A stretch of DNA of 50,696 nucleotides from Streptomyces tropicalis (lineage in GTDB: Bacteria > Actinomycetota > Actinomycetes > Streptomycetales > Streptomycetaceae). Made by a program: the position numbers and the translations under genes. The stretch covers positions 1 to 50,696 of the forward strand of contig NZ_JARJBB010000027.1 in the NCBI RefSeq assembly GCF_029269835.1, given 5' to 3'. The notes beneath the pieces are model-generated. The model was not told where the DNA came from, searched no databases, and saw only the letters and a program-made list of their open reading frames with translations. The stretch's first letter is position 1, and each line of letters begins with the position of its first letter. This document shows, one piece after another, positions 33,866-42,072 of the stretch.

Positions 33866-35028
33866 CAGGCGGCCTCTTCCCCGACCGTCCCGACACCGGC
33901 GTCGATGTCCTGGGCCGCGTCGAGGCCGAAGGTGTGGGCCGGGTTCCAGTGCAGGACGACCTCGGTCCCGGGGACCAGCCGCGGGTCGCGGTCGATGTTC
34001 TGCGCGTACACCTCGAACTCCGGGCAGACGGGGCTGTCGATCACGTACTGCGTGGAGACGCCGATGAAGCTGGAGTCGGCGATGCGCCCGGTGATGCGGT
34101 TGCGGCCGTCGGGGATCTCTCCGGCGTCGTCGGCGTGGGTGAGGGAGATCTTCTCCGGGCGGACGCCGACCAGCACCTTGCCGCCGGTCGTCGCCTGCGC
34201 GGAACACCGCGCCCGGGGCAGCGTGAGCTTGCCGCCGCCCGCCCTCAGGACGACGTCCTCGCCGCTGCGGGAGTCGACCTCGGCCTCGATGAGGTTGGAG
34301 GTGCCGAGGAAGTTGGCCACGAAGGTGGTCTGCGGGTTCTCGTAGAGGTCGGTGGGCGCGCCGAGCTGCTCGACGCGGCCGGCGTTCATCACGGCGACCG
34401 TGTCGGCCATGGTCATGGCCTCCTCCTGGTCGTGCGTGACATGGACGAAGGTGATGCCCACCTCGGTCTGGATCCGCTTGAGTTCCAGCTGCATCTGGCG
34501 GCGCAGCTTGAGGTCGAGGGCGCCGAGCGGCTCGTCCAGGAGCAGCACCTTGGGGTGGTTGATCAGCGCGCGGGCGACCGCGACGCGCTGCTGCTGGCCG
34601 CCGGAGAGCTGGTGCGGTTTCTTGCGCGCCTGCTCGCCGAGCTGGACCAGCTCCAGCATCTCCTCGACCTGCTTCTTCACCGACTTGACGCCCCGGCGGC
34701 GCAGGCCGAAGGCGACGTTCTCGAAGATGTCGAGGTGCGGGAAGAGGGCGTAGGACTGGAAGACCGTGTTCACCGGCCGCTTGTAGGGCGGCAGGTGGGT
34801 CACGTCCTGCTCGCCGAGGTGGACGGTCCCGGAGGAGGGCTCCTCCAGGCCGGCGATCATGCGCAGGGTGGTGGTCTTGCCGCAGCCGGACGCGCCGAGC
34901 AGGGCGAAGAAGGAGCCCTGCGGCACGGTGAGGTCGAGCGGGTGGACGGCGGTGAAGCTGCCGTAGGTCTTGCTGATCCCGGAGAGGCGGACGTCGCCGC
35001 TGTTGTCTGTCGTCATGGTGGTCGTCAC
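33865..35028 (-). CDS. potA: Polyamine ABC transporter ATP-binding protein PotA
   Basis: A 387-residue cytoplasmic ATPase with intact motifs: Walker A GASGCGKT (45-52), the Q-loop in VFQSYALFPHLD, signature LSGGQQQRVAVARAL, Walker B LLLDEPLGALD and the switch histidine in VTHDQEEAM. A TOBE-type regulatory domain with VRPEKI follows after residue 240. It hydrolyses ATP to power uptake through PotB and PotC. The GTG at 35028 overlaps the potD stop as GTGA and has AGGGG close upstream. An ATG at 35016 is in frame but lacks a ribosome site. Confidence 0.95.
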   Translation of the reverse strand: MTTTMTTDNSGDVRLSGISKTYGSFTAVHPLDLTVPQGSFFALLGASGCGKTTTLRMIAGLEEPSSGTVHLGEQDVTHLPPYKRPVNTVFQSYALFPHLDIFENVAFGLRRRGVKSVKKQVEEMLELVQLGEQARKKPHQLSGGQQQRVAVARALINHPKVLLLDEPLGALDLKLRRQMQLELKRIQTEVGITFVHVTHDQEEAMTMADTVAVMNAGRVEQLGAPTDLYENPQTTFVANFLGTSNLIEAEVDSRSGEDVVLRAGGGKLTLPRARCSAQATTGGKVLVGVRPEKISLTHADDAGEIPDGRNRITGRIADSSFIGVSTQYVIDSPVCPEFEVYAQNIDRDPRLVPGTEVVLHWNPAHTFGLDAAQDIDAGVGTVGEEAA

Positions 35029-36272
35029 GCCCCTGTGAGCTTCGCGAACTTCTCTTCGTAGGCCGTCTCTTCCTTCTGCGTCAGCGAGCGGAAGGCGTGG
35101 GACTTGGCGGCCATGGCCTTGTCGGGAATGATCAGCGGGTTGTCCGCCGCCGACTTGTCGATCTTGGCAAGGTAGGGCTTCACGCCGTCGACCGGCGACA
35201 CGTAGTTGATGTAGGCGGCGAGTTCGGCGGCCGGTTCGGGCTCGTAGTAGAAGTCGATGAGCCGCTCGGCGTTCGTCTTGTGGCGCGCCTTGTTCGGGAT
35301 GAGCATGTTGTCGGTGGACGTCATGTAGCCGCTGGCGGGGATGACGAAGTCGACGTCGGGGCTGTCCGCCTTGAGCTGCACGATGTCGCCGCCCCAGGCC
35401 ACACAGGCGGCCAGGTCGCCCTTGCTGAGGTCGGACGTGTAGTCGTTGCCCGTGAAGCGGCGGATCTGGCCCTTGTCGACGGCCTTCTGCAGGCGGGCTA
35501 TGACCGCGTCGAAGTCGTCGTCGGTGAAGTGCGCGGGGTCCTTGCCCATGTCGAGCAGGGTCATGCCGATGCTGTCCCGCATCTCCGACAGGAAGCCGAC
35601 CCGGCCCTTGAGCCGGGGGTTGTCGAGCAGGTCGGAGACGGACTTGACCTCGATGCCGTCGAGGGCCTTGCGGTTGAAGGCGATGACCGTGGAGATGCCC
35701 TGCCAGGGATAGGAGTAGGCCCGGCCCGGATCCCAGTCCGGGTTGCGGAACTGCGGCGACAGGTTGGTGTAGGCGTGCGGCAGGTTCGACGGGTCCAGCT
35801 TCTGGGCCCAGCCGAGCCGGATCAGCCGGGCCGCCAGCCAGTCGGTGAGGACGATGATGTCGCGGCCGGTGTCCTGGCCCGCGGCGAGCTGCGGCTTGAT
35901 CTTGCCGAAGAACTCGCTGTTGTCGTTGATGTCCTCGGTGTACTTGACCTGGATGCCGGTCCGGCGGGCGAACGCCTCCAGGGTGGGGTGGCGCTTGCCG
36001 CTGCTGTCGACGTCGATGTACTCGGGCCAGTTGGAGAAGTTGACGACCTTCTCCTTGGCCGAGTGGTCCTCGGCGGCCGTGCCGCCCGCGGTCCGGCCGG
36101 CCGCGGGGATCCCGCAGGCGCTCAGCGCCCCGAGTCCACCGGCCGTGAGCGCGCCGCCCGCGGAGGCGCGCAGCAGCGAACGCCGGGTGAGGGAGGCCCG
36201 GCCGTTGCGGAGGCTGCGCCGTGTCGCGGCCGCTTGGGCCGGGGTCAGGCGGTCGGGCTCGTACTGCTCCAT
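35025..36272 (-). CDS. potD: Polyamine-binding lipoprotein PotD (possible Tat substrate)
   Basis: A 415-residue extracytoplasmic solute-binding protein of the spermidine/putrescine family. The signal region has twin arginines at 30-31 followed by a hydrophobic core and lipobox LSAC with Cys 53, suggesting Tat export and lipid anchoring. Mature motifs VVNFSNWPEYID and TGIQVKYTEDINDNSEFF are typical of PotD/PotF. YSYPWQGISTVIAFNRKAL, VAWGGDIVQLK and INYVSPVDGVKPYL lie in the binding lobes. AAGGG lies about ten bases before the ATG, a long spacing. The gene follows the aldehyde dehydrogenase by 82 bases and is coupled to potA. Confidence 0.93.
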   Translation of the reverse strand: MEQYEPDRLTPAQAAATRRSLRNGRASLTRRSLLRASAGGALTAGGLGALSACGIPAAGRTAGGTAAEDHSAKEKVVNFSNWPEYIDVDSSGKRHPTLEAFARRTGIQVKYTEDINDNSEFFGKIKPQLAAGQDTGRDIIVLTDWLAARLIRLGWAQKLDPSNLPHAYTNLSPQFRNPDWDPGRAYSYPWQGISTVIAFNRKALDGIEVKSVSDLLDNPRLKGRVGFLSEMRDSIGMTLLDMGKDPAHFTDDDFDAVIARLQKAVDKGQIRRFTGNDYTSDLSKGDLAACVAWGGDIVQLKADSPDVDFVIPASGYMTSTDNMLIPNKARHKTNAERLIDFYYEPEPAAELAAYINYVSPVDGVKPYLAKIDKSAADNPLIIPDKAMAAKSHAFRSLTQKEETAYEEKFAKLTGA

Positions 36273-36354
36273 GCGCGTGGTGCCCTTTCAGGAGGGTTGG
36301 GCCTGGTCGTCGGCCGGTCGTCCCACACGGTGGTGGCCGGCCCGCGGGGAGGGG

Positions 36355-37893
36355 CTACGGCCGGTCCCCGAAGACCGTGCGGTGCCAGTCCTTTCCGGCG
36401 ACCGCGGTGTTGTCGAACATGACGTGCTTGATCTGCGTGTACTCGTCGAACGAGTACGTGGACATGTCCTTGCCGAAGCCGGACTGCTTGTAGCCTCCGT
36501 GCGGCATCTCGCTGATGATCGGGATGTGGTCGTTGATCCACACGCATCCCGCCCGGATCTCCCTCGTCGCGCGGCCGGCGCGGTAGACGTCGCGGCTCCA
36601 CGCCGAGGCCGCCAGCCCGTACGGGGTGTCGTTGGCCAGCCGGATGCCTTCATCATCGCTGTCGAACGGCAGCACGACCAGCACCGGGCCGAAGATCTCC
36701 GCCTGGACGATCTCGCTGTCCTGCGGGGCGTCGGCGACCAGAGTGGGGCGGTAGTACGCGCCGTTCTTCAGCTCGTCCTGTCCGGCGGCGCCGCCGGTGA
36801 CCACGCGCGCGTAGCCGCGGGCCCGGTCGACGAAGCCGGCCACCCGGTCGCGCTGCGCGTGCGAGATCAGCGGGCCGAGGTCGGTGCCGGGGGCGAAGGG
36901 GTCGCCGAGCCGGACGGTCTCCATGAGGGCGGCCGTGCGGGCCACGAACTCCTCGTAGAGGGGGCGCTGCACGTACGCGCGCGTGGCGGCCGTGCAGTCC
37001 TGCCCGGTGTTGATGAGCGCCCCGGCGACCGCGCCGTGCACGGCGGCCTCCAGGTCGGCGTCGTCGAAGACCAGGAAGGGGGCCTTGCCGCCGAGTTCCA
37101 GGTGCAGGCGCTTGACGGTGGCCGTGGCGATCTCCGCGACGCGGCGGCCGACGCCGGTGGAGCCGGTGAAGGACGTCATGGCCACGTCCGGGTGGCCGAC
37201 AAGGTGCTCGCCCGCCTCCCGTCCGGTCCCGGTGACGATGTTGACGACGCCGTCCGGGATGCCCGCCTCGGTGGCGGCCTGCGCGAACAGCAGCGAGGTC
37301 AGGGGGGTCGTCTCGGCGGGCTTCAGCACGATGGTGTTGCCCGCGGCGATCGCCGGGAGGACCTTCCATGCGGCCATCTGGAGCGGGTAGTTCCAGGGTG
37401 CGATGGAACCGACCACGCCGATGGGCTCGCGCCGGACGTAGGAGGTGTGGTCGCCCGAGTACTCGCCCGCGGACTGGCCGGCCAGGTGCCGTGCGGCGCC
37501 GGCGAAGAAGGCCGTGTTGTCCACGGTGCCCGGGACGTCGAACTCCCGGCTCAGCTTCAGGGGCTTGCCGCACTGCAGCGACTCGGCGCGGGCGAAGTCC
37601 TCCGCGCGCCCGGCGAGCACGGCGGCGAAGCGGTGCAGGGCGTCCGAACGCTCGCCGGGCGTGGCGCCCGCCCAGCCGGGGAAGGCGGCGCGCGCGGCGG
37701 CGACCGCCGCGTCGACGTCCGCGGTCCCGGCCAGCTCGTAACGGAACACCTCCTCGCCGGTGGCGGGGTCGACGACCGCGTGGAAGCGGCCGGAGGTGCC
37801 CCTGGTCAGCCGGCCGTCGATGTACTGCGCGCCGTCCGCGAAGCGTTGCTGTGCGGGAAATCGGTCCGGGGTGGCGGTGCCCGGGTTGTGCAT
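36355..37893 (-). CDS. Aldehyde dehydrogenase of the polyamine operon (aminobutyraldehyde type)
   Basis: A 512-residue NAD-dependent ALDH. IAPWNYPLQMAAWKVLPA and SFTGSTGVGRRVAE form the cofactor site. Catalytic Glu 266 lies in LELGGKAP and catalytic Cys 300 in NTGQDCTAATR, features of betaine/gamma-aminobutyraldehyde dehydrogenases. It would oxidise the aldehyde made by the FAD oxidase at the end of the same operon. GGAGGAG lies six bases before the ATG at 37893. It heads a six-gene unit and is divergent from the NADAR gene across a region rich in inverted repeats. Confidence 0.9.
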   Translation of the reverse strand: MHNPGTATPDRFPAQQRFADGAQYIDGRLTRGTSGRFHAVVDPATGEEVFRYELAGTADVDAAVAAARAAFPGWAGATPGERSDALHRFAAVLAGRAEDFARAESLQCGKPLKLSREFDVPGTVDNTAFFAGAARHLAGQSAGEYSGDHTSYVRREPIGVVGSIAPWNYPLQMAAWKVLPAIAAGNTIVLKPAETTPLTSLLFAQAATEAGIPDGVVNIVTGTGREAGEHLVGHPDVAMTSFTGSTGVGRRVAEIATATVKRLHLELGGKAPFLVFDDADLEAAVHGAVAGALINTGQDCTAATRAYVQRPLYEEFVARTAALMETVRLGDPFAPGTDLGPLISHAQRDRVAGFVDRARGYARVVTGGAAGQDELKNGAYYRPTLVADAPQDSEIVQAEIFGPVLVVLPFDSDDEGIRLANDTPYGLAASAWSRDVYRAGRATREIRAGCVWINDHIPIISEMPHGGYKQSGFGKDMSTYSFDEYTQIKHVMFDNTAVAGKDWHRTVFGDRP

Positions 37894-37991
37894 GTCGCTC
37901 TCCTCCGCCGTCGTCCACCCCGGCGTTCCCGGGGGTGGGTGGCGTAGCTCCAGCTCGATTTGAGTGCCGATCCTGGCAGAGGCATGGGACT

Positions 37992-38036
37992 CCAACAAGT
38001 GATTCCGTTGTTGCCTTTTGGTTACGCGACGGAATC
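37992..38036. promoter_or_regulatory. Inverted repeats in the polyamine operon promoter region
   Basis: GATTCCGT (38001-38008) and ACGGAATC (38029-38036) are perfect inverted repeats 20 bases apart. Overlapping them, CAACAA (37993-37998) and TTGTTG (38008-38013) form a second pair. The segment is AT-rich for this genome and lies about 100 bases before the operon start and 40-85 bases before the NADAR gene. Probable operator region; the regulator is unknown. Confidence 0.5.
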
Positions 38037-38078
38037 TGTCGACCAGATGTCGAGTCGGGCGTGAAAAGGGAGGACGGA

Positions 38079-38684
38079 ATGTCCGTGGTGCGTGCCACAC
38101 TCGCGTGCATGGGGGTGATCGACTCGCGCGAGGCGCTGATCAGGGAGGTCCGGGACGGGGCCGCGGTGCGGTACCTGTACTTCTGGGGACACCGCCCGCG
38201 GCCCGACGGCCGGGTGGGCACGAGCTGCCTGAGCCAGTGGTGGCCGGCGCCGTTCACGGCGGACGGCGTGGCCTACGCGGGCGCCGAGCACTGGATGATG
38301 GCTAAGAAGGCGCGGCTGTTCGGGGACGCGGAGGCGGAGCGCCGGGTGCTGGCCGCCGGGCATCCGGCCGAGGCGAAGAAGGCCGGGCGACTGGTGCGCG
38401 GCTTCGACGAGGGCACCTGGGAGCGGGAGCGGTTCCGGATCGTGGTGGAGGGCAGCGTCCACAAGTTCGCCGCCCATCCCGCGCTGCGGGAGTTCCTGCT
38501 GGCCACCGGCGACCGGGTGCTGGTGGAGGCCAGCCCGGTGGACCGGGTCTGGGGCATCGGCCTCGCCGCGGACGACGAGGCGGCCGCCGACCCGGAGAGA
38601 TGGCGCGGCCCGAACCTGCTGGGCTTCGCCCTGATGGAGGCCCGCCACCGGCTGCGGACCGCCGCGAGGACGGCGACCGGCTGA
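38079..38684 (+). CDS. NADAR-domain protein (YbiA-like)
   Basis: A 201-residue soluble protein of the NADAR/DUF1768 family. It has YLYFWGHRPRPDGRVGTSCL, the conserved LSQWWPAPF and AGAEHWMMAKKARLFGD segments, then VWGIGLAADDEAA and GPNLLGFALMEARHRL. Relatives cleave N-glycosidic bonds of riboflavin intermediates or ADP-ribose adducts. GGGAGG lies about five bases before the ATG at 38079; a second ATG at 38109 is closer to the conserved core. Transcribed away from the polyamine operon, possibly sharing its control region. The physiological substrate here is unknown. Confidence 0.85.
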   Translation: MSVVRATLACMGVIDSREALIREVRDGAAVRYLYFWGHRPRPDGRVGTSCLSQWWPAPFTADGVAYAGAEHWMMAKKARLFGDAEAERRVLAAGHPAEAKKAGRLVRGFDEGTWERERFRIVVEGSVHKFAAHPALREFLLATGDRVLVEASPVDRVWGIGLAADDEAAADPERWRGPNLLGFALMEARHRLRTAARTATG

Positions 38685-38785
38685 CCCCCGGCCCCCGACC
38701 TGACAACGCGACGCGTCCTCCCGGGGAGCGCCGCCGGTTCCACCGCGGGCCGCTCCGGACGCCGGCCGGTCCGCCGGTTCGGGGC

Positions 38786-38830
38786 CTGACCGCGCGGCGC
38801 CCCCGGGTGACGGGGGCGCCGCGCGGTCAG
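38786..38830. terminator. Bidirectional hairpin terminator
   Basis: Perfect 19-base stem (38786-38804 with 38812-38830) and a seven-base loop between convergent genes; the right arm includes the stop codon of the minus-strand gene. Confidence 0.8.
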
Positions 38831-39636
38831 GCGGCGGTACGGAGCGGTGCGGTCGCCGCGGAGCCGTGGGCGCCGTAGGACGGACTCTCGTCCACCTGCT
38901 CGTGGTGGACGGCCCTGGTGATGACGATGGCCATGACCGCGATCGCGGCGATGCCGAGGACGATCCCGACGATGCCGGTGATCAGTCCTGCCTGGGCCTG
39001 GCCGTGGTTGTCGGCCAGGCCCTGCTGGGCCCGGCGCCGCCCCTTGATCCCGAAGATCACGGCGAGGATGCCGAGCACCAGCGACACGATGCCGTACAGG
39101 CAGAACAGGCAGCAGGACAGGATGCCCAGCACCAGGGCCGCGGTGCCGAGCCCGTTCTGCGGGGCCATGGGCCCGCCGGGCCAGCCGTAGGAGGGGTAGC
39201 CGGGCTGACCCGGGTACCCCGGCTGGCCGGGGTAGGCGGGCTGCCCGGGGTAGCCGTAGCCGGCGGCCGCGGGCGGCGCCGCCGTCCGGGGGTCGATGCC
39301 CGGGGCCGGCGGCGGAGGCGGTACGGCCCCCTCCGCGCCCGGCGCCCCGTAGCCGGCCTGCGGGTAGGCGGGCGGCGGGAAACCGGGGGCCGGCATCGAG
39401 GCCATCGTGGCCTGGTCGTGCACGGACGGCGGCTGCGCCGGGGGCTGCCCGCCCGGCGCGGCGGGCGGCGGCCAGGCGGACGGCTGCCCGTCCTGCACCG
39501 GCGGCTGCGGCGTCCAGGGCTGCGCCGCGGGCGACGGCGGCCTCTTCTCCAGCGAGGGCCCGCTCTCGGGCGGTGCCCAGGGATCGTGCTCGGCGTCCTC
39601 GTCCGGCCGCGTTCCGTCGGTCATTCTGGCCGCCAT
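38827..39636 (-). CDS. Proline-rich DUF4190-type membrane protein
   Basis: A 269-residue protein. The first 160 residues are Pro/Gly/Ala-rich and end in tandem repeats of the form YPGQPGYPGQPGYP. Two hydrophobic segments follow (LGTAALVLGILSCCLFCLYG and GLITGIVGIVLGIAAIAVMA), separated by a basic loop GIKGRRRAQQGLADNHGQAQ, as in DUF4190 proteins. The soluble proline-rich part probably faces the cytoplasm. The start is uncertain: ATG 39636 has GAGGGGG directly before it, and ATG 39624 is the alternative. Function is unknown. Confidence 0.78.
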   Translation of the reverse strand: MAARMTDGTRPDEDAEHDPWAPPESGPSLEKRPPSPAAQPWTPQPPVQDGQPSAWPPPAAPGGQPPAQPPSVHDQATMASMPAPGFPPPAYPQAGYGAPGAEGAVPPPPPAPGIDPRTAAPPAAAGYGYPGQPAYPGQPGYPGQPGYPSYGWPGGPMAPQNGLGTAALVLGILSCCLFCLYGIVSLVLGILAVIFGIKGRRRAQQGLADNHGQAQAGLITGIVGIVLGIAAIAVMAIVITRAVHHEQVDESPSYGAHGSAATAPLRTAA

Positions 39637-39867
39637 CCCCCTCGATCGATCGTCCCGCCATGCTACGACCCGGGCCGACGCGCCTCCTCGGGCGGGTCCC
39701 GCCCCCACCCGGCGGCCGGGCGGGGCGTGCCGGGACCCGTCCCGCGGCGGCCGGGAGCGGCGGCCGGGCAGCGGGGCCCTGCGCCTACCATGTCCGTGCA
39801 TCCGATCAGCCGATCACCCGCGCCGCGCCCCTCGGGGCCCGCGGCGCCGTTCCCGGGGAGGGATCCC

Positions 39868-40917
39868 TTGACCGACCAGCGCGCACCCCGCGACCTGACC
39901 GCCTTCATCGCCGGACTGCCCAAGGCCGAACTGCACGTCCACCACGTCGGCTCCGCCTCCCCGCGCATCGTCTCCGAGCTGGCCGCCCGGCACCCCGACT
40001 CCCGGGTGCCCACCGACCCGGAGGCGCTGGCCGACTACTTCACGTTCACGGACTTCGCGCACTTCATCGAGGTGTACCTGTCCGTCGTCGACCTGGTCCG
40101 CACCCCGGAGGATGTGCGGCTGCTGACGTACGAGGTGGCGCGCGAGCTGGCCCGGCAGCAGGTCCGCTACGCCGAGCTGACGATCACGCCGTACTCGTCC
40201 ACCCGGCGCGGCATAGACGCGCTCGCCTTCATGGAGGCGATCGAGGACGCGCGCAAGGCGGCCGAGGCGGAGTTCGGGACGCTGCTGCGCTGGTGCTTCG
40301 ACATTCCCGGCGAGGCCGGTCTGGAGTCGGCCGAGGAGACCACGCGGCTCGCCACCGACGACCGGATCCGGCCCGAGGGCCTGGTCTCCTTCGGGCTCGG
40401 CGGACCGGAGATCGGCGTGCCCCGGCCGCAGTTCAAGCCGTACTTCGACCGTGCGATCGCGGCCGGGCTGCGGTCCGTCCCGCACGCCGGGGAGACCACC
40501 GGCCCGGAGACCGTGTGGGACGCCCTCACCGAGCTGCGCGCCGAGCGCATCGGCCACGGCACCAGCGCCGCCGGGGACCCGAAGCTCCTGGAGCACCTCG
40601 CGGAGCACCGGATCGCGCTGGAGGTCTGCCCCACCTCCAACGTCGCCACCCGCGCCGTGCGCACCCTGGACGAGCACCCCCTCGCGGAGTTCGTACGGGC
40701 CGGTGTCCTCGTCACCGTCAACTCCGACGACCCGCCCATGTTCGGCACCGACCTCAACACCGAGTACGCGGTGGCCGCGCGGCTGCTGGACCTCGACGAG
40801 CGCGGCCTGGCCGACCTGGCCGGGAACGCGGTCCGTGCCTCCTTCCTGGACGAGGCCGGCCGGGCCCGCATCCTGCGCGAGATCGACGACTACACGGAGG
40901 GGTGGCTCGCGCGCTGA
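39868..40917 (+). CDS. Adenosine deaminase family protein
   Basis: A 349-residue amidohydrolase-fold enzyme that would deaminate adenosine or a related amino-purine. Metal and catalytic motifs are KAELHVHHVGSAS (HxH near residues 23-25), SVPHAGETTGPETVWDAL, RIGHGTSA, VCPTSNVATRAV and TVNSDDPPMFGTDLN. The usual HxHL of classic adenosine deaminases is HVHH here, so substrate preference may differ. TTG at 39868 is taken as start because GGAGGG lies six bases upstream. An ATG at 39790 would add 26 proline-rich residues and cannot be excluded. Confidence 0.85.
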   Translation: MTDQRAPRDLTAFIAGLPKAELHVHHVGSASPRIVSELAARHPDSRVPTDPEALADYFTFTDFAHFIEVYLSVVDLVRTPEDVRLLTYEVARELARQQVRYAELTITPYSSTRRGIDALAFMEAIEDARKAAEAEFGTLLRWCFDIPGEAGLESAEETTRLATDDRIRPEGLVSFGLGGPEIGVPRPQFKPYFDRAIAAGLRSVPHAGETTGPETVWDALTELRAERIGHGTSAAGDPKLLEHLAEHRIALEVCPTSNVATRAVRTLDEHPLAEFVRAGVLVTVNSDDPPMFGTDLNTEYAVAARLLDLDERGLADLAGNAVRASFLDEAGRARILREIDDYTEGWLAR

Positions 40918-41116
40918 GCGCGCCGCCGCCCGGGTCCGCCGCCTGCGGGCGGCGGTCCGCAGCCCCCGCGGGCCGCGCCTCCGGCCGGGCGTCCGCGGGT
41001 GGCCGGCGGGCGTACCCGGCACGAACGGGGGTCCTCGCGCAGGCGCTCCGTCGCGCGGGGCGGCGGCGGGCCGGGCGTCCCGCGTGCCGTGTCCCTGCCT
41101 CCGCCACAATGGGCGC

Positions 41117-41839
41117 ATGCAGACCGTGACAGCAGTGGCCCACCGCGGCGACCCGTACCGCTTCCGTGAGAACACCACCGACGCGCTGCGCTCCGCGCTG
41201 GACCGGGGCGCGGACGCCGTGGAGATCGACGTGCGGCTCACCCGGGACGGCGTCCCGGTGCTGCTGCACGACGAGACCCTGAAGCGGCTGTGGAACCGGC
41301 CCCGGCCGCTGCGCACGCTGTCGGCCGAGGAGGTCCGCGGGCTCACGGACGGCCTGCTGCCCACCCTGGCCGACGCGCTCGCCGCGACCGGCGGCGCCCG
41401 CGTGATGATCGATCTGCCGGGCTCCCCGGGGGTGCCGGCCGTGCGGCGGATCGTGGACGTGGTCCGTTCCTGCGGGGCCGAGGACCGCGTGTACTACTGC
41501 GCCGGCGCCGAGGTCATGCTCGCGGTCCGCGCGGTGGACGCGTCCGCGGAGATCGCGCTCACCTGGACGACCCTCGCCCCGCCGCGGCCGGGGCTGCTGC
41601 ACGCGGTGCGTCCGCGGTGGCTGAACTACCGTTTCGGGCTGGTGAACCGGGAGCTGGCGGCCCGGGTGCACCGCGACGGCTACCTGCTGTCGGTGTGGAC
41701 GCCGGACACCCGCCGCTCGCTGCGCCGCCTGCTCGACCACGGCGTCGACTCCGTCACGACCAACCGCGTCGACCTGCTGTGCGCGCTGCGCGGGGAGTCC
41801 GGCCGGGCGGCGGACGCCGCCCCGGCCGCCTCGCGCTGA
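41117..41839 (+). CDS. Glycerophosphodiester phosphodiesterase
   Basis: A 240-residue TIM-barrel enzyme that hydrolyses glycerophosphodiesters from lipid turnover to glycerol 3-phosphate and an alcohol. Family residues are visible: H9 and R10 in VAHRGD, E18 in RFRENT, E36 and D38 in AVEIDVRLTRDG, H51 in VLLHDETL, and the closing DSVTTNRVDLL. It lacks a signal peptide, so it is probably cytoplasmic. No ribosome site precedes the ATG at 41117; CACAAT seven bases upstream could be a -10, making the mRNA leaderless. The 199-base gap upstream is GC-rich and otherwise empty. Confidence 0.88.
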   Translation: MQTVTAVAHRGDPYRFRENTTDALRSALDRGADAVEIDVRLTRDGVPVLLHDETLKRLWNRPRPLRTLSAEEVRGLTDGLLPTLADALAATGGARVMIDLPGSPGVPAVRRIVDVVRSCGAEDRVYYCAGAEVMLAVRAVDASAEIALTWTTLAPPRPGLLHAVRPRWLNYRFGLVNRELAARVHRDGYLLSVWTPDTRRSLRRLLDHGVDSVTTNRVDLLCALRGESGRAADAAPAASR

Positions 41840-41954
41840 CCACGGTGTGCGGTCAAGGCTTCGCCCCGGCCCGCCCGGCACGTCGTCGAGGCCCCGGACG
41901 CGGGCGGATCCCGGAGTGGCCGCCCGGACCCGCCGGGCCGGGCTCCGGACGCAC

Positions 41955-41992
41955 CGCGGCCCCGGACGGTCCGTCCTCCGTCCGGGGCCGCG
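41955..41992. terminator. Bidirectional hairpin terminator
   Basis: Perfect 15-base stem (41955-41969 with 41978-41992) and eight-base loop between the convergent phosphodiesterase and aldehyde dehydrogenase genes. Confidence 0.7.
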
Positions 41993-42072
41993 CGTCACCG
42001 GCACCGTGTCCGCGCGGGCCGCTCGGCGCATGACGCGGGGTCATGCCGGGCGGGGGCCCGCGCGGTGGGGCC

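Noticed and set aside
31718..34345. 875-codon plus-strand frame across the polyamine transporter genes
   Set aside because: Antisense to PotA, PotB, PotC and the oxidase, all with strong family motifs; composition is typical of shadow frames.
39188..39250. Short CRISPR-like or tandem DNA repeat
   Set aside because: The repeats are in-frame codons for YPGQPG-type repeats of a proline-rich membrane protein.
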